A stretch of 5,298 nt of DNA from Actinomycetota bacterium (GTDB taxonomy: Bacteria; Actinomycetota; Actinomycetes; Nanopelagicales; Nanopelagicaceae), in NCBI GenBank assembly GCA_009699645.1, contig WLNU01000078.1, positions 1 through 5,298 on the forward strand, in the 5' to 3' direction. Position numbers and translations under genes: made by a program. The stretch's first letter is position 1; each line of letters opens with the position of its first letter. This document shows, one piece after another, positions 1 to 5,298 of the stretch. The notes under the pieces were generated by a model. That model was not told where the DNA came from. It did not search any database and saw only the letters and a list, made by a program, of their open reading frames with translations.

Positions 1-262
1 AGCCCTTGAAATGTCGATGCCCGATATCTCGATGGGGCCAACTGGTCCGCTCATTATTTCACTACCCATGTCACAGTGCACCCCACCGATAGTTGATCGA
101 GTCAAGGAGATTTTGCGTTCACACCCTGGCAAGCGTGAAGTTCATCTGCAACTACTCGATAATGGCAGTAGCACTTTTATGAAGATCGATGCACTTGTCA
201 CCGCATCTCCTAGTTTGAGCGCTGATTTGAAATCTATTCTGGGCCCTAACTGCCTTATATAG
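1..262 (+). CDS. dnaE: DNA polymerase III alpha subunit, C-terminal end (partial, 5' end outside window)
   Basis: Only the last 86 codons are present, with the first complete codon at position 2 and a TAG stop at 260-262. The peptide matches the extreme C terminus of actinobacterial replicative DnaE as I know it: a [11 protein letters not shown] strand, then [18 protein letters not shown], a VHLQLL strand, and a closing [19 protein letters not shown] block. In the family this end belongs to the C-terminal region that follows the OB fold; the catalytic PHP and palm domains are upstream of the window. The protein would act at the replication fork in the cytoplasm. It is unrelated in function to the his genes that follow, but dnaE lying near hisD is familiar in Actinobacteria. 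No hairpin terminator follows the stop, so read-through into hisD is possible. The internal ATG at 11 is not a credible start, because the open frame continues upstream of it and the homology covers only a C terminus. Confidence 0.87.
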   Translation, partial: ALEMSMPDISMGPTGPLIISLPMSQCTPPIVDRVKEILRSHPGKREVHLQLLDNGSSTFMKIDALVTASPSLSADLKSILGPNCLI

Positions 263-303
263 GCTCACGTTTTAATTTCGCCCAACCCTTACCTCTCGCC
301 CAT

Positions 304-309
304 TACAAT
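304..309 (+). promoter_or_regulatory. Putative -10 element for a leaderless hisD transcript
   Basis: TACAAT is one mismatch from the bacterial consensus TATAAT and ends six nucleotides before the hisD GTG at 316. That spacing would put the transcription start at or next to the start codon. There is no Shine-Dalgarno-like purine run between the dnaE stop and the GTG, which fits a leaderless mRNA, a common class in Actinobacteria. I see no convincing -35 hexamer 16-18 nt upstream (the sequence there is C-rich). The 53-nt spacer 263-315 holds 20 C and only 4 G. It is too short for a T-box or a his leader-peptide attenuator, and no such structure is visible. A chance AT-rich hexamer remains possible. 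Confidence 0.45.
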
Positions 310-315
310 TACACA

Positions 316-1626
316 GTGATTCGTACTGTTGATTTTCGTGGCCGGGCTCTAACAAAGGCGACCTATCAGAGTGAACTTCCGCGCGCAGATTTAAATGTTG
401 GCGAAGCGATGCGCTTAATCGAGCCCATACTGGAGCGCGTTAAAAACGGCAGCGAATCAGATTTACTCGATTTGGCCCAGGAGTTTGATGGAGTTAGACC
501 CTCGAGTATCCGTGTACCTGGCACAGCATTGGCATCTGCACTTGCGGGGCTAGATCCAGCGGTGCGTAGAGCGCTCGAGCTTTCAATTTCTCGGCTTCGA
601 AAAGTACATAGTGATCAAGTGCGCAGCGATACAGAAACCACTGTTGTTGATGGTGGAGTTGTTACGGAAAAATGGATTCCAGTTGATCGAGTCGGACTTT
701 ATGTACCTGGTGGTCGCGCCGTTTATCCCAGTAGCGTGATGATGAATGTTATTCCTGCACAGATCGCAAAGGTCGCATCAATTGCAGTTGCATCTCCGCC
801 ACAAAAAGATTTCGGAGGCTTACCGCACCCAACTATTTTGGCAACCTGCGCACTTCTTGGAATAACTGAGGTCTATGCAATTGGGGGAGCCCAAGCAATC
901 GCACTCTTTGCCTACGGTATGGAGGGCGTGGCAGAAAAATGTGATTTAGTGACAGGTCCTGGAAATATATATGTTGCCGCTGCAAAGCGTGCACTACGAG
1001 GTGTAATCGGAATCGATTCAGAGGCTGGCCCAACAGAGATTGTGATATTGGCCGATAAGAGTGCGATTGCCGCCGATGTTGCAGCAGATCTGATTAGCCA
1101 GGCCGAGCACGATGTCATCGCCGCTGCAATCCTTGTCACGGATAGCCAGGAGCTGGCCGATGCCGTAAGGGCCGAGTTAAATATACGGGTGAGTGCAACG
1201 AAGCACTCAGAGCGTATCCGGGAGGCCTTATCAGGAATCCAATCTGCTATCGCAATCGTTGACTCAATCGAGCAGGGCTTAGATGTAGTGAACGCCTATG
1301 CCGCAGAGCATTTAGAGGTACAGACAGTTAATGCGCGCATCGATGCCAGCAAAGTTCGAAATGCTGGTGCCGTTTTTATAGGTCGCTTCTCGCCAGTATC
1401 TCTCGGTGATTATTCAGCTGGATCAAACCACGTTCTACCTACAGGTGGATGCGCATGTCACTCCAGTGGATTATCTGTACAAACATTTCTGCGGGGCCTA
1501 CATTTTATTGAGTACGATAAAGCTGCTTTTTTAGAGATACTTCCTACCGTCATTACATTATCTACCGCTGAGGATTTGCCCGCTCACGGTCAAGCGATGT
1601 CTGCGCGTTTGGAGAACTTGTCGTGA
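316..1626 (+). CDS. hisD: Histidinol dehydrogenase
   Basis: Zinc-dependent cytoplasmic enzyme for the last two steps of histidine synthesis, oxidising L-histidinol to L-histidine with two NAD+. At 436 residues it has the usual family length. Visible motifs are [19 protein letters not shown] (126-144), the GPGN loop (214-217), SQAEHD (261-266), AAEHLE (329-334), [17 protein letters not shown] (362-378) and LPAHG (421-425). By alignment with the E. coli enzyme, the zinc ligands are Gln262, His265, Asp365 and His424, and the catalytic pair is Glu331-His332; all are intact. The GTG at 316 is the only ATG/GTG/TTG start in frame after the dnaE stop, and homologs begin at this point. It is the first gene of the his run and its TGA overlaps the hisC GTG by 4 nt. 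A minor oddity is GGCACHSSG at 377-385, where I would expect Arg at residue 381 in actinobacterial relatives but see Cys. Confidence 0.98.
   Translation: MIRTVDFRGRALTKATYQSELPRADLNVGEAMRLIEPILERVKNGSESDLLDLAQEFDGVRPSSIRVPGTALASALAGLDPAVRRALELSISRLRKVHSDQVRSDTETTVVDGGVVTEKWIPVDRVGLYVPGGRAVYPSSVMMNVIPAQIAKVASIAVASPPQKDFGGLPHPTILATCALLGITEVYAIGGAQAIALFAYGMEGVAEKCDLVTGPGNIYVAAAKRALRGVIGIDSEAGPTEIVILADKSAIAADVAADLISQAEHDVIAAAILVTDSQELADAVRAELNIRVSATKHSERIREALSGIQSAIAIVDSIEQGLDVVNAYAAEHLEVQTVNARIDASKVRNAGAVFIGRFSPVSLGDYSAGSNHVLPTGGCACHSSGLSVQTFLRGLHFIEYDKAAFLEILPTVITLSTAEDLPAHGQAMSARLENLS
1611..1614 (+). promoter_or_regulatory. Shine-Dalgarno-like site for hisC
   Basis: GGAG lies within the last codons of hisD with eight nucleotides before the hisC GTG at 1623, a normal ribosome-binding spacing. 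It supports the GTG that overlaps the hisD stop. Termination-reinitiation at the overlap could also drive translation. Confidence 0.45.
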
Positions 1627-2708
1627 GCTGGCCAACCTGGCTTCCGCTGCGCAATGAATTGCGATCACTATCGCCATATGGTGCGCCACAAGTTCCTGCC
1701 GAGGCCTCACTTAATACTAATGAAAACCCGTATCCGCCTTCGCTAGCACTGCAGGGAGCGATTACAGATGCAGTTGCTAAGGTTTCTGCGAGCCTTAATC
1801 GCTACCCAGATCGCGATGCAAGACAACTTCGTTCAGCTTTAGCAACATATATTAATGAGGGCAGTGGCACTGCCCTCGATGCCCAGAATATCTGGGCGGC
1901 AAATGGTAGTAATGAGATCATTCAATCTATTTTTCTAGCCTTTGGTAGCGGGGTGGCAATCGGCTTTACACCTTCATATTCGATGCATCCTCTCATTGCA
2001 AATGTTGCAGGTACTACGTGGATTAATGGTGAGCGCAATTCAGATTTTTCTTTTAATCTAGATGTAGCAGTTCAAGAGATAGTCACTCATAAGCCAACAC
2101 TTACGTTCATTACAACACCTAATAACCCAACGGGAGATGCGATCTCTATTGATAATATTGCAGCACTTGCCGTCGCTGTCAGTGCCCACGGTGGATTATT
2201 GATAGTAGATGAGGCATATGCCGAATTTTCATCGGAAAAATCCGCACTCACGTTAATCGATTCGCATCCTCATGTCCTCGTAATCCGCACTATGAGCAAA
2301 GCCTTTGCATTTGCCGGGGCCCGCGTTGGATATCTCATCGGCGAACCACGAGTAATCGATGCGATGATGCTGGTTCGATTGCCATATCACTTGAGTGCCC
2401 TCACACAGGCCGCTGCCCTCGTTGCCCTCGAGTATCGAGCAGAGCTTTTGGGCAATGTTTCGACACTGATTAGTGCGCGCCAAGGCTTAATACATTCGCT
2501 GCATAGCCTTGGTTTGAGTACGCGGCCAAGTGCTGCCAACTTCATCTTGTTCACTGGCTTTAGCACACCAGCGCCACAGCTATGGAGCCAGCTCCTTGAA
2601 AAGGGTGTTCTGATTAGAGATGTGGGATTATCGTCGTATCTACGCGTCACCGTCGGCAATGAGGCCGAAAACAAAGCTTTTATAAGGGCATTAACCGAAC
2701 TCCTGTAG
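1623..2708 (+). CDS. hisC: Histidinol-phosphate aminotransferase
   Basis: PLP-dependent fold-type I (class II) aminotransferase that converts imidazole-acetol phosphate plus glutamate to L-histidinol phosphate plus 2-oxoglutarate. At 361 residues it has normal length. Motifs in order are [12 protein letters not shown] (29-40, substrate entry), NRYPDRDA (59-66), AANGSNEII (92-100, cofactor phosphate region), TPNNPTG (165-171), IVDEAYAEF (194-202), [16 protein letters not shown] (222-237, Schiff-base lysine Lys226) and LRVTVG (340-345, Arg341 expected to bind the substrate carboxylate). The GTG start is supported by the match of residues 6-40 to actinobacterial HisC N termini and by an upstream GGAG. 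It overlaps hisD by 4 nt and is followed by a 14-nt gap to hisB, the only real gap inside the his genes. Codons 79-92 carry two adjacent perfect inverted repeats (listed separately). Actinobacterial relatives can also accept aromatic substrates, but the his context makes HisC the best call. Confidence 0.97.
   Translation: MSWPTWLPLRNELRSLSPYGAPQVPAEASLNTNENPYPPSLALQGAITDAVAKVSASLNRYPDRDARQLRSALATYINEGSGTALDAQNIWAANGSNEIIQSIFLAFGSGVAIGFTPSYSMHPLIANVAGTTWINGERNSDFSFNLDVAVQEIVTHKPTLTFITTPNNPTGDAISIDNIAALAVAVSAHGGLLIVDEAYAEFSSEKSALTLIDSHPHVLVIRTMSKAFAFAGARVGYLIGEPRVIDAMMLVRLPYHLSALTQAAALVALEYRAELLGNVSTLISARQGLIHSLHSLGLSTRPSAANFILFTGFSTPAPQLWSQLLEKGVLIRDVGLSSYLRVTVGNEAENKAFIRALTELL
1857..1877. repeat. 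Perfect inverted repeat with 10-bp arms inside hisC
   Basis: GAGGGCAGTG and CACTGCCCTC are exact reverse complements separated by a single G at 1867. As RNA this would fold as a 9-bp GC-rich stem with a three-base loop. As DNA it is a 21-bp near-palindrome with an odd centre. It lies in frame in codons 79-85 of hisC (Glu-Gly-Ser-Gly-Thr-Ala-Leu), just before the AANGSNE motif. No T-run follows on either strand, so it is not an intrinsic terminator. Function unknown; it could be coincidence of codon choice. Confidence 0.8.
1881..1897. repeat. Second perfect inverted repeat, 7-bp arms, inside hisC
   Basis: GCCCAGA and TCTGGGC are exact reverse complements around a three-base ATA loop. It starts three nucleotides after the larger inverted repeat at 1857-1877, so the two would stand as tandem hairpins in the hisC mRNA. 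It covers codons for Ala-Gln-Asn-Ile-Trp-Ala, part of the conserved approach to AANGSNE. No U-tract follows closely; the nearest T-run is near 1931-1936. Confidence 0.7.
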
Positions 2709-2722
2709 AAAGCGAGAGCACT

Positions 2723-3307
2723 ATGAGAACAGCACGAATCGAACGAGAGACTAAAGAGTCACATGTTCTAGTCGAACTTAATTTAGATGGCCAAGGCGTC
2801 ATTGATGTATCGACCGGTGTTCCATTCTTTGATCACATGATGTCTCAACTCGGCAAGCACTCTGGCTTTAATTTGCGCGTTAAAACTACGGGAGATATAG
2901 ATGTTGACTCCCACCATAGTGTTGAAGATACCTCCCTTGCATTTGGGCAAGCTCTACGCGAGGCATTGGGAGACAAGGCTGGCATCCGGCGCTTTGGAGA
3001 TTCCATGGTTCCACTGGATGAAGTTCTTGTCCAAGCCGCCGTTGATTTATCTGGGCGTCCTTACCTTGTACATCGCCAACCTGAAATTGTTGAGCTCATC
3101 GGAACTTTCGATACAACTTTAGGCAAGCACATCTGGGAATCAATCGTTGCAGAGGCTCATATCGCACTGCATATCCGTGTGCTAGAGGGACGCAACGCCC
3201 ACCATGTATTTGAAGCCCAGTTCAAAGCTGTAGCGCGTGCACTGCGCGATGCCGTCTCATTAGATGGTCGAGTGGCAGGAATTCCCTCAACTAAGGGCTC
3301 TCTTTGA
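2723..3307 (+). CDS. hisB: Imidazoleglycerol-phosphate dehydratase
   Basis: Manganese-dependent lyase that dehydrates imidazoleglycerol phosphate to imidazole-acetol phosphate, the substrate of HisC. At 194 residues it is the monofunctional form, without the N-terminal histidinol-phosphatase domain of the E. coli HisB fusion, so the phosphatase must be encoded elsewhere. Family signatures are present: GVPFFDHM (32-39), DVDSHHSVEDT (60-70), EGRNAHHVFEAQFKAVARAL (155-174) and the C-terminal GIPSTKGSL (186-194). The two His-His-x-x-Glu clusters, His64-His65-x-x-Glu68 and His160-His161-x-x-Glu164, are the metal-binding repeats. The ATG start sits 14 nt after the hisC stop with only a weak GAGAG (2714-2718) four nucleotides upstream. 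The protein starts MRTARIERETKES, as relatives do. Its TGA overlaps the TTG of hisH. Confidence 0.98.
   Translation: MRTARIERETKESHVLVELNLDGQGVIDVSTGVPFFDHMMSQLGKHSGFNLRVKTTGDIDVDSHHSVEDTSLAFGQALREALGDKAGIRRFGDSMVPLDEVLVQAAVDLSGRPYLVHRQPEIVELIGTFDTTLGKHIWESIVAEAHIALHIRVLEGRNAHHVFEAQFKAVARALRDAVSLDGRVAGIPSTKGSL
3293..3297 (+). promoter_or_regulatory. Shine-Dalgarno-like site supporting the TTG start of hisH
   Basis: AAGGG lies at the end of hisB with six nucleotides before the TTG at 3304. An in-frame TAA at 3292-3294 rules out any start further upstream, and the conserved strand [10 protein letters not shown] begins at residue 2. The site therefore helps decide the unusual TTG initiator. Confidence 0.5.
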
Positions 3308-3906
3308 TCGCAATTCTTGATTATGGATCTGGAAACTTACGATCGGCTGAACGCGCATTTGCAACGAGCGGATTAGATGTAGTTGTTACATCTGATGCTC
3401 GCATCGCGATAGAGGCTGATGGTCTAGTTGTTCCAGGTGTCGGTGCATTCGCGGCCTGTATGCAGGGTTTAAATGCCATCAATGGGGCAAATATTATTAA
3501 GAAGAGATTAGAACGTGAACGTCCAACCTTTGGAATATGCATCGGTATGCAGATTCTCTTTGCATTGGGGGAGGAGCATTCACAGGGCAAGCCTCACTCT
3601 GGTGTCGGTATCTGGCCCGGTTCTATTAGCCAATTAGCTGCACCGATTTTGCCGCACATGGGATGGAATAGCGTTGATGCACCACATGAGTCTGTTTTAT
3701 TTGCCGGCGTTGAAAGTGAGTCTTTCTACTTTGTGCACTCATATGGTGCAAAAACCGCCTATGGAAAACTGCAGACATGGACGACATACGGGGAGCGATT
3801 TCTATCGGCAGTTGAGGACGCCTATGTCTGCGCAACACAGTTTCACCCAGAAAAATCCGGTGATGCTGGTCTCAAAGTTATAAAAAATTGGACACGCTCG
3901 CTATGA
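3304..3906 (+). CDS. hisH: Imidazole glycerol phosphate synthase, glutamine amidotransferase subunit
   Basis: Class I (triad) glutaminase that releases ammonia from glutamine and channels it into HisF. It has 200 residues, the normal length. Visible are [13 protein letters not shown] (2-14), PGVGAF (44-49, oxyanion-strand region), [10 protein letters not shown] (77-86) with nucleophile Cys79, HMGWN (118-122), YFVHSY (142-147) and QFHPEKSG (179-186) with His181 and Glu183 completing the triad. It begins with TTG: an in-frame stop at 3292-3294 and conserved sequence from residue 2 leave no ATG or GTG option. The start overlaps the hisB stop by 4 nt (TTGA), and its own TGA overlaps the next gene's ATG (ATGA). 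Its partner HisF is one gene away, with priA between, so stoichiometry is probably set by co-transcription and coupled translation. Confidence 0.97.
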   Translation: MIAILDYGSGNLRSAERAFATSGLDVVVTSDARIAIEADGLVVPGVGAFAACMQGLNAINGANIIKKRLERERPTFGICIGMQILFALGEEHSQGKPHSGVGIWPGSISQLAAPILPHMGWNSVDAPHESVLFAGVESESFYFVHSYGAKTAYGKLQTWTTYGERFLSAVEDAYVCATQFHPEKSGDAGLKVIKNWTRSL

Positions 3907-4628
3907 AGTATTTAGAGCTCTTACCCGCAGTTGATGTCAAAGATGGACGAGCCGTTCGCTTGGTGCAAGGGGAGTTATCGCAAGAGAGTATTTACGGGGC
4001 TCCACTTGAGGTTGCACTTGAGTTTCAAAACGCTGGGGCAGAGTGGATTCACTTAGTAGATCTAGATGCAGCATTTGGTCGCGGAGAGAACTCCCGGATG
4101 CTGGCCAAAATTGTCGGTACGTTGGATATTAAAGTCGAGCTCTCAGGTGGAGTTCGAGATGACGAATCATTAGCGCGCGCAATCGCTACTGGATGCACAC
4201 GCATTAACTTAGGTACGGCCGCCCTTGAAAATCCCGAATGGACTGCGCGTGTTATAGCCGAGCATGGGGATTTAATCGCAGTTGGCTTAGATGTACGTGG
4301 GCAAACCTTGGCTGCACGCGGTTGGACAAGTGAAGGGGGAGATCTCTTTGAAACACTTGCACGTCTTGATCGCGATGGTTGTGCGCGATATGTAGTCACC
4401 GATGTTACTAAAGATGGAACTCTAACGGGGCCAAACTTCGAGCTATTGAAATCTGTATGTTCTGCAACTTCCAAGCCAGTAGTTGCAAGTGGTGGCATCT
4501 CAAACCTTAGCGATATCGCAGATTTAGCATCACTAACCTTGATTGGCATTGAGGGTGCAATCATAGGCAAAGCTCTTTATGCCGGTGCATTCACTTTGGG
4601 CGAGGCGTTAAGGGTTGCATCCACATGA
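3903..4628 (+). CDS. priA: Phosphoribosyl isomerase A (PriA-type HisA, probable dual HisA/TrpF)
   Basis: TIM-barrel isomerase converting ProFAR to PRFAR; actinobacterial PriA also isomerises phosphoribosylanthranilate in tryptophan synthesis. I place the start at ATG 3903 (241 residues), overlapping the hisH stop as ATGA, because family members begin just before LLPAVDV. A TTG at 3888 would add five residues with no known counterpart. Seen: [15 protein letters not shown] (6-20) with Asp11 and Arg19; [12 protein letters not shown] (50-61); [12 protein letters not shown] (80-91); GTAALENP (104-111); GLDVRG (128-133) with Asp130; Arg139-Gly-Trp141; [14 protein letters not shown] (165-178) with Asp171, matching the family's second acid/base Asp; ASGGIS (195-200); and [12 protein letters not shown] (215-226). 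The Arg/Trp pair in loop 5 and the overall resemblance to mycobacterial PriA favour PriA over monofunctional HisA. Dual activity is inference; the reduced HisA-only or TrpF-only subfamilies found in some actinobacteria cannot be excluded. The hisA symbol is equally acceptable. Confidence 0.93.
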   Translation: MKYLELLPAVDVKDGRAVRLVQGELSQESIYGAPLEVALEFQNAGAEWIHLVDLDAAFGRGENSRMLAKIVGTLDIKVELSGGVRDDESLARAIATGCTRINLGTAALENPEWTARVIAEHGDLIAVGLDVRGQTLAARGWTSEGGDLFETLARLDRDGCARYVVTDVTKDGTLTGPNFELLKSVCSATSKPVVASGGISNLSDIADLASLTLIGIEGAIIGKALYAGAFTLGEALRVAST

Positions 4629-5298
4629 CTCTCTCAGTTCGCATCATTCCCTGTCTTGATGTAACAGATGGCCGAGTTGTTAAAGGGGTTAACTTCACAA
4701 ACCTTGTCGATGCCGGTGATCCCGTTGAGATGGCACAGCTCTATGGCGCAGGGGGCGCTGATGAACTTACGTTTCTAGATATCTCGGCAAGTAGTTCGGG
4801 GCGCGAAACTACCTTAGATATTGTTCGCCGCACCGCCGAACAGGTTTTCATTCCGCTTACAGTTGGCGGCGGGATCCGAAGCGTTCTGGATGTGGATCGG
4901 CTTTTGCGTGCAGGAGCTGACAAGATCTCTATTAATACATCGGCTATTGCTCGCCCTGAATTAATTGCAGAGATTGCAGATCGTTTTGGTTCACAAGTCT
5001 TAGTTTTATCCGTCGATGCACGCAGAGCTCGCACAGACTCTGGCTTTGAAGTTACAACACATGGTGGACGCGAAGGTAGCAATTTAGATGCTCTCATATG
5101 GGTAGAAAAAGCCTGTGCACTCGGAGTCGGGGAGATCCTCTTAAATTCGATGGATGCAGATGGTACGCGCGCCGGTTATGACATCGGAATGATTCGAGCG
5201 GTGCGCTCGGTATCTAAGGTCCCACTTATCGCTAGTGGTGGGGCGGGTAGCCTTGCAGATTTTGCGGCGGCTTTAGATGCCGGGGCTGATGCACTCCT
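4625..5298 (+). CDS. hisF: Imidazole glycerol phosphate synthase, cyclase subunit (partial, 3' end outside window)
   Basis: Cyclase half of IGP synthase: it uses ammonia from HisH to convert PRFAR to imidazoleglycerol phosphate and AICAR, the latter feeding purine synthesis. The frame stays open to the window edge, giving 224 codons of an expected total of about 255. Motifs: [19 protein letters not shown] (6-24), [11 protein letters not shown] (46-56), TVGGGIRS (79-86, phosphate loop), DKISINT (99-105), VLSVDARR (127-134), [12 protein letters not shown] (170-181) and LIASGGAG (201-208). The catalytic aspartates are Asp12 and Asp131 (Asp11 and Asp130 in the Thermotoga enzyme). The residues gating the ammonia tunnel also appear kept: Arg6, Glu47, Lys100 and Glu170. 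The ATG overlaps the priA stop as ATGA, with a weak AAGGG (4610-4614) ten nucleotides upstream. Unlike the mycobacterial cluster, no impA-like gene separates priA from hisF. Confidence 0.97.
   Translation, partial: MTLSVRIIPCLDVTDGRVVKGVNFTNLVDAGDPVEMAQLYGAGGADELTFLDISASSSGRETTLDIVRRTAEQVFIPLTVGGGIRSVLDVDRLLRAGADKISINTSAIARPELIAEIADRFGSQVLVLSVDARRARTDSGFEVTTHGGREGSNLDALIWVEKACALGVGEILLNSMDADGTRAGYDIGMIRAVRSVSKVPLIASGGAGSLADFAAALDAGADAL

Noticed and set aside
263..315. T-box riboswitch or his leader peptide upstream of hisD
   Set aside because: The spacer is only 53 nt, has no His codon run, no hairpins and no terminator, so neither can fit.
91..693. 13-bp exact direct repeat (AGTTGATCGAGTC at 91-103 and 681-693)
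   Set aside because: Both copies are in frame and encode Val-Asp-Arg-Val in unrelated proteins (DnaE and HisD), so shared codon choice is a sufficient explanation.
2901..3883. Plus-strand frames at 2901-3122 and 3674-3883
   Set aside because: Both are out-of-frame shadows within hisB and hisH, without recognisable protein features or ribosome-binding context.
3879..3884. TATAAA as an internal promoter for priA-hisF
   Set aside because: It is inside the hisH coding sequence, with no plausible -35 about 17 nt upstream; AT-rich Lys/Ile codons explain it.
3888..3902. TTG at 3888 as the priA start
   Set aside because: It would add Met-Asp-Thr-Leu-Ala before [12 protein letters not shown], which homologs lack, and would give a 19-nt overlap with hisH. 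ATG 3903 gives the ATGA overlap also seen at priA/hisF.
4510..4519. GCGATATCGC palindrome in priA
   Set aside because: A 10-bp palindrome is expected about five times by chance in a window this size and it has no supporting context.
4049..4570. A 173-codon open frame on the minus strand
   Set aside because: It lies wholly antisense to priA, has a low-complexity Ser/Arg/Pro-rich translation with no family resemblance, and priA is unambiguous. The same applies to minus-strand frames over hisD (833-1139), hisC (2253-2674), hisH (3321-3838) and hisF (4741-5097).
1..5298. A previously undescribed system, mobile element, CRISPR array or RNA gene
   Set aside because: All six coding regions are well-known housekeeping genes that fill the window; no repeats of array type, no transposase or integrase, and no tRNA-like or rRNA-like sequence are visible.

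Overview
This window is an uninterrupted, all-plus-strand histidine biosynthesis operon, preceded by the 3' end of the gene for the replicative DNA polymerase III alpha subunit (dnaE). The order is dnaE(3' end)-hisD-hisC-hisB-hisH-hisA/priA-hisF(5' part). Every gene is recognised from family motifs. About 98% of the window is coding, and the only noncoding stretches are 53 nt (263-315) and 14 nt (2709-2722).

Organism: the proteins look actinobacterial. The hisA product has the sequence character of PriA, the actinobacterial dual HisA/TrpF isomerase ([31 protein letters not shown], a Trp after the RG of loop 5). HisD has the actinobacterial-style [18 protein letters not shown] segment, HisB ends in GIPSTKGSL, and dnaE lies upstream of hisD. 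Base composition looks moderate (about 35-52% GC in three lines counted by eye), far below Streptomyces or Mycobacterium. Spacers are tiny and four junctions are 4-nt stop/start overlaps. A streamlined, moderate-GC actinobacterium, such as the freshwater planktonic acI/Nanopelagicales type, fits best; that placement is inference.

Layout: 1-262 is the end of dnaE. The 53-nt spacer is C-rich and G-poor and has a TACAAT hexamer six nucleotides before the GTG of hisD, consistent with a leaderless his transcript. hisD (316-1626) overlaps hisC (1623-2708) by 4 nt; 14 nt separate hisC from hisB (2723-3307); then hisB/hisH, hisH/priA and priA/hisF each overlap by 4 nt. hisF is cut by the window end at 5298 after 224 residues.

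Pathway logic: PriA isomerises ProFAR to PRFAR. HisH makes ammonia from glutamine and passes it to HisF, which turns PRFAR into IGP and AICAR. HisB dehydrates IGP, HisC transaminates the product, and HisD performs the last two oxidations of histidinol to histidine. HisG, HisE, HisI and histidinol-phosphate phosphatase are not in the window; hisI could lie just downstream.

No mobile element, RNA gene, CRISPR array or novel system is seen. The most unexpected sequence feature is a pair of back-to-back perfect inverted repeats inside hisC (1857-1877 and 1881-1897), which would form two strong adjacent hairpins in the mRNA.
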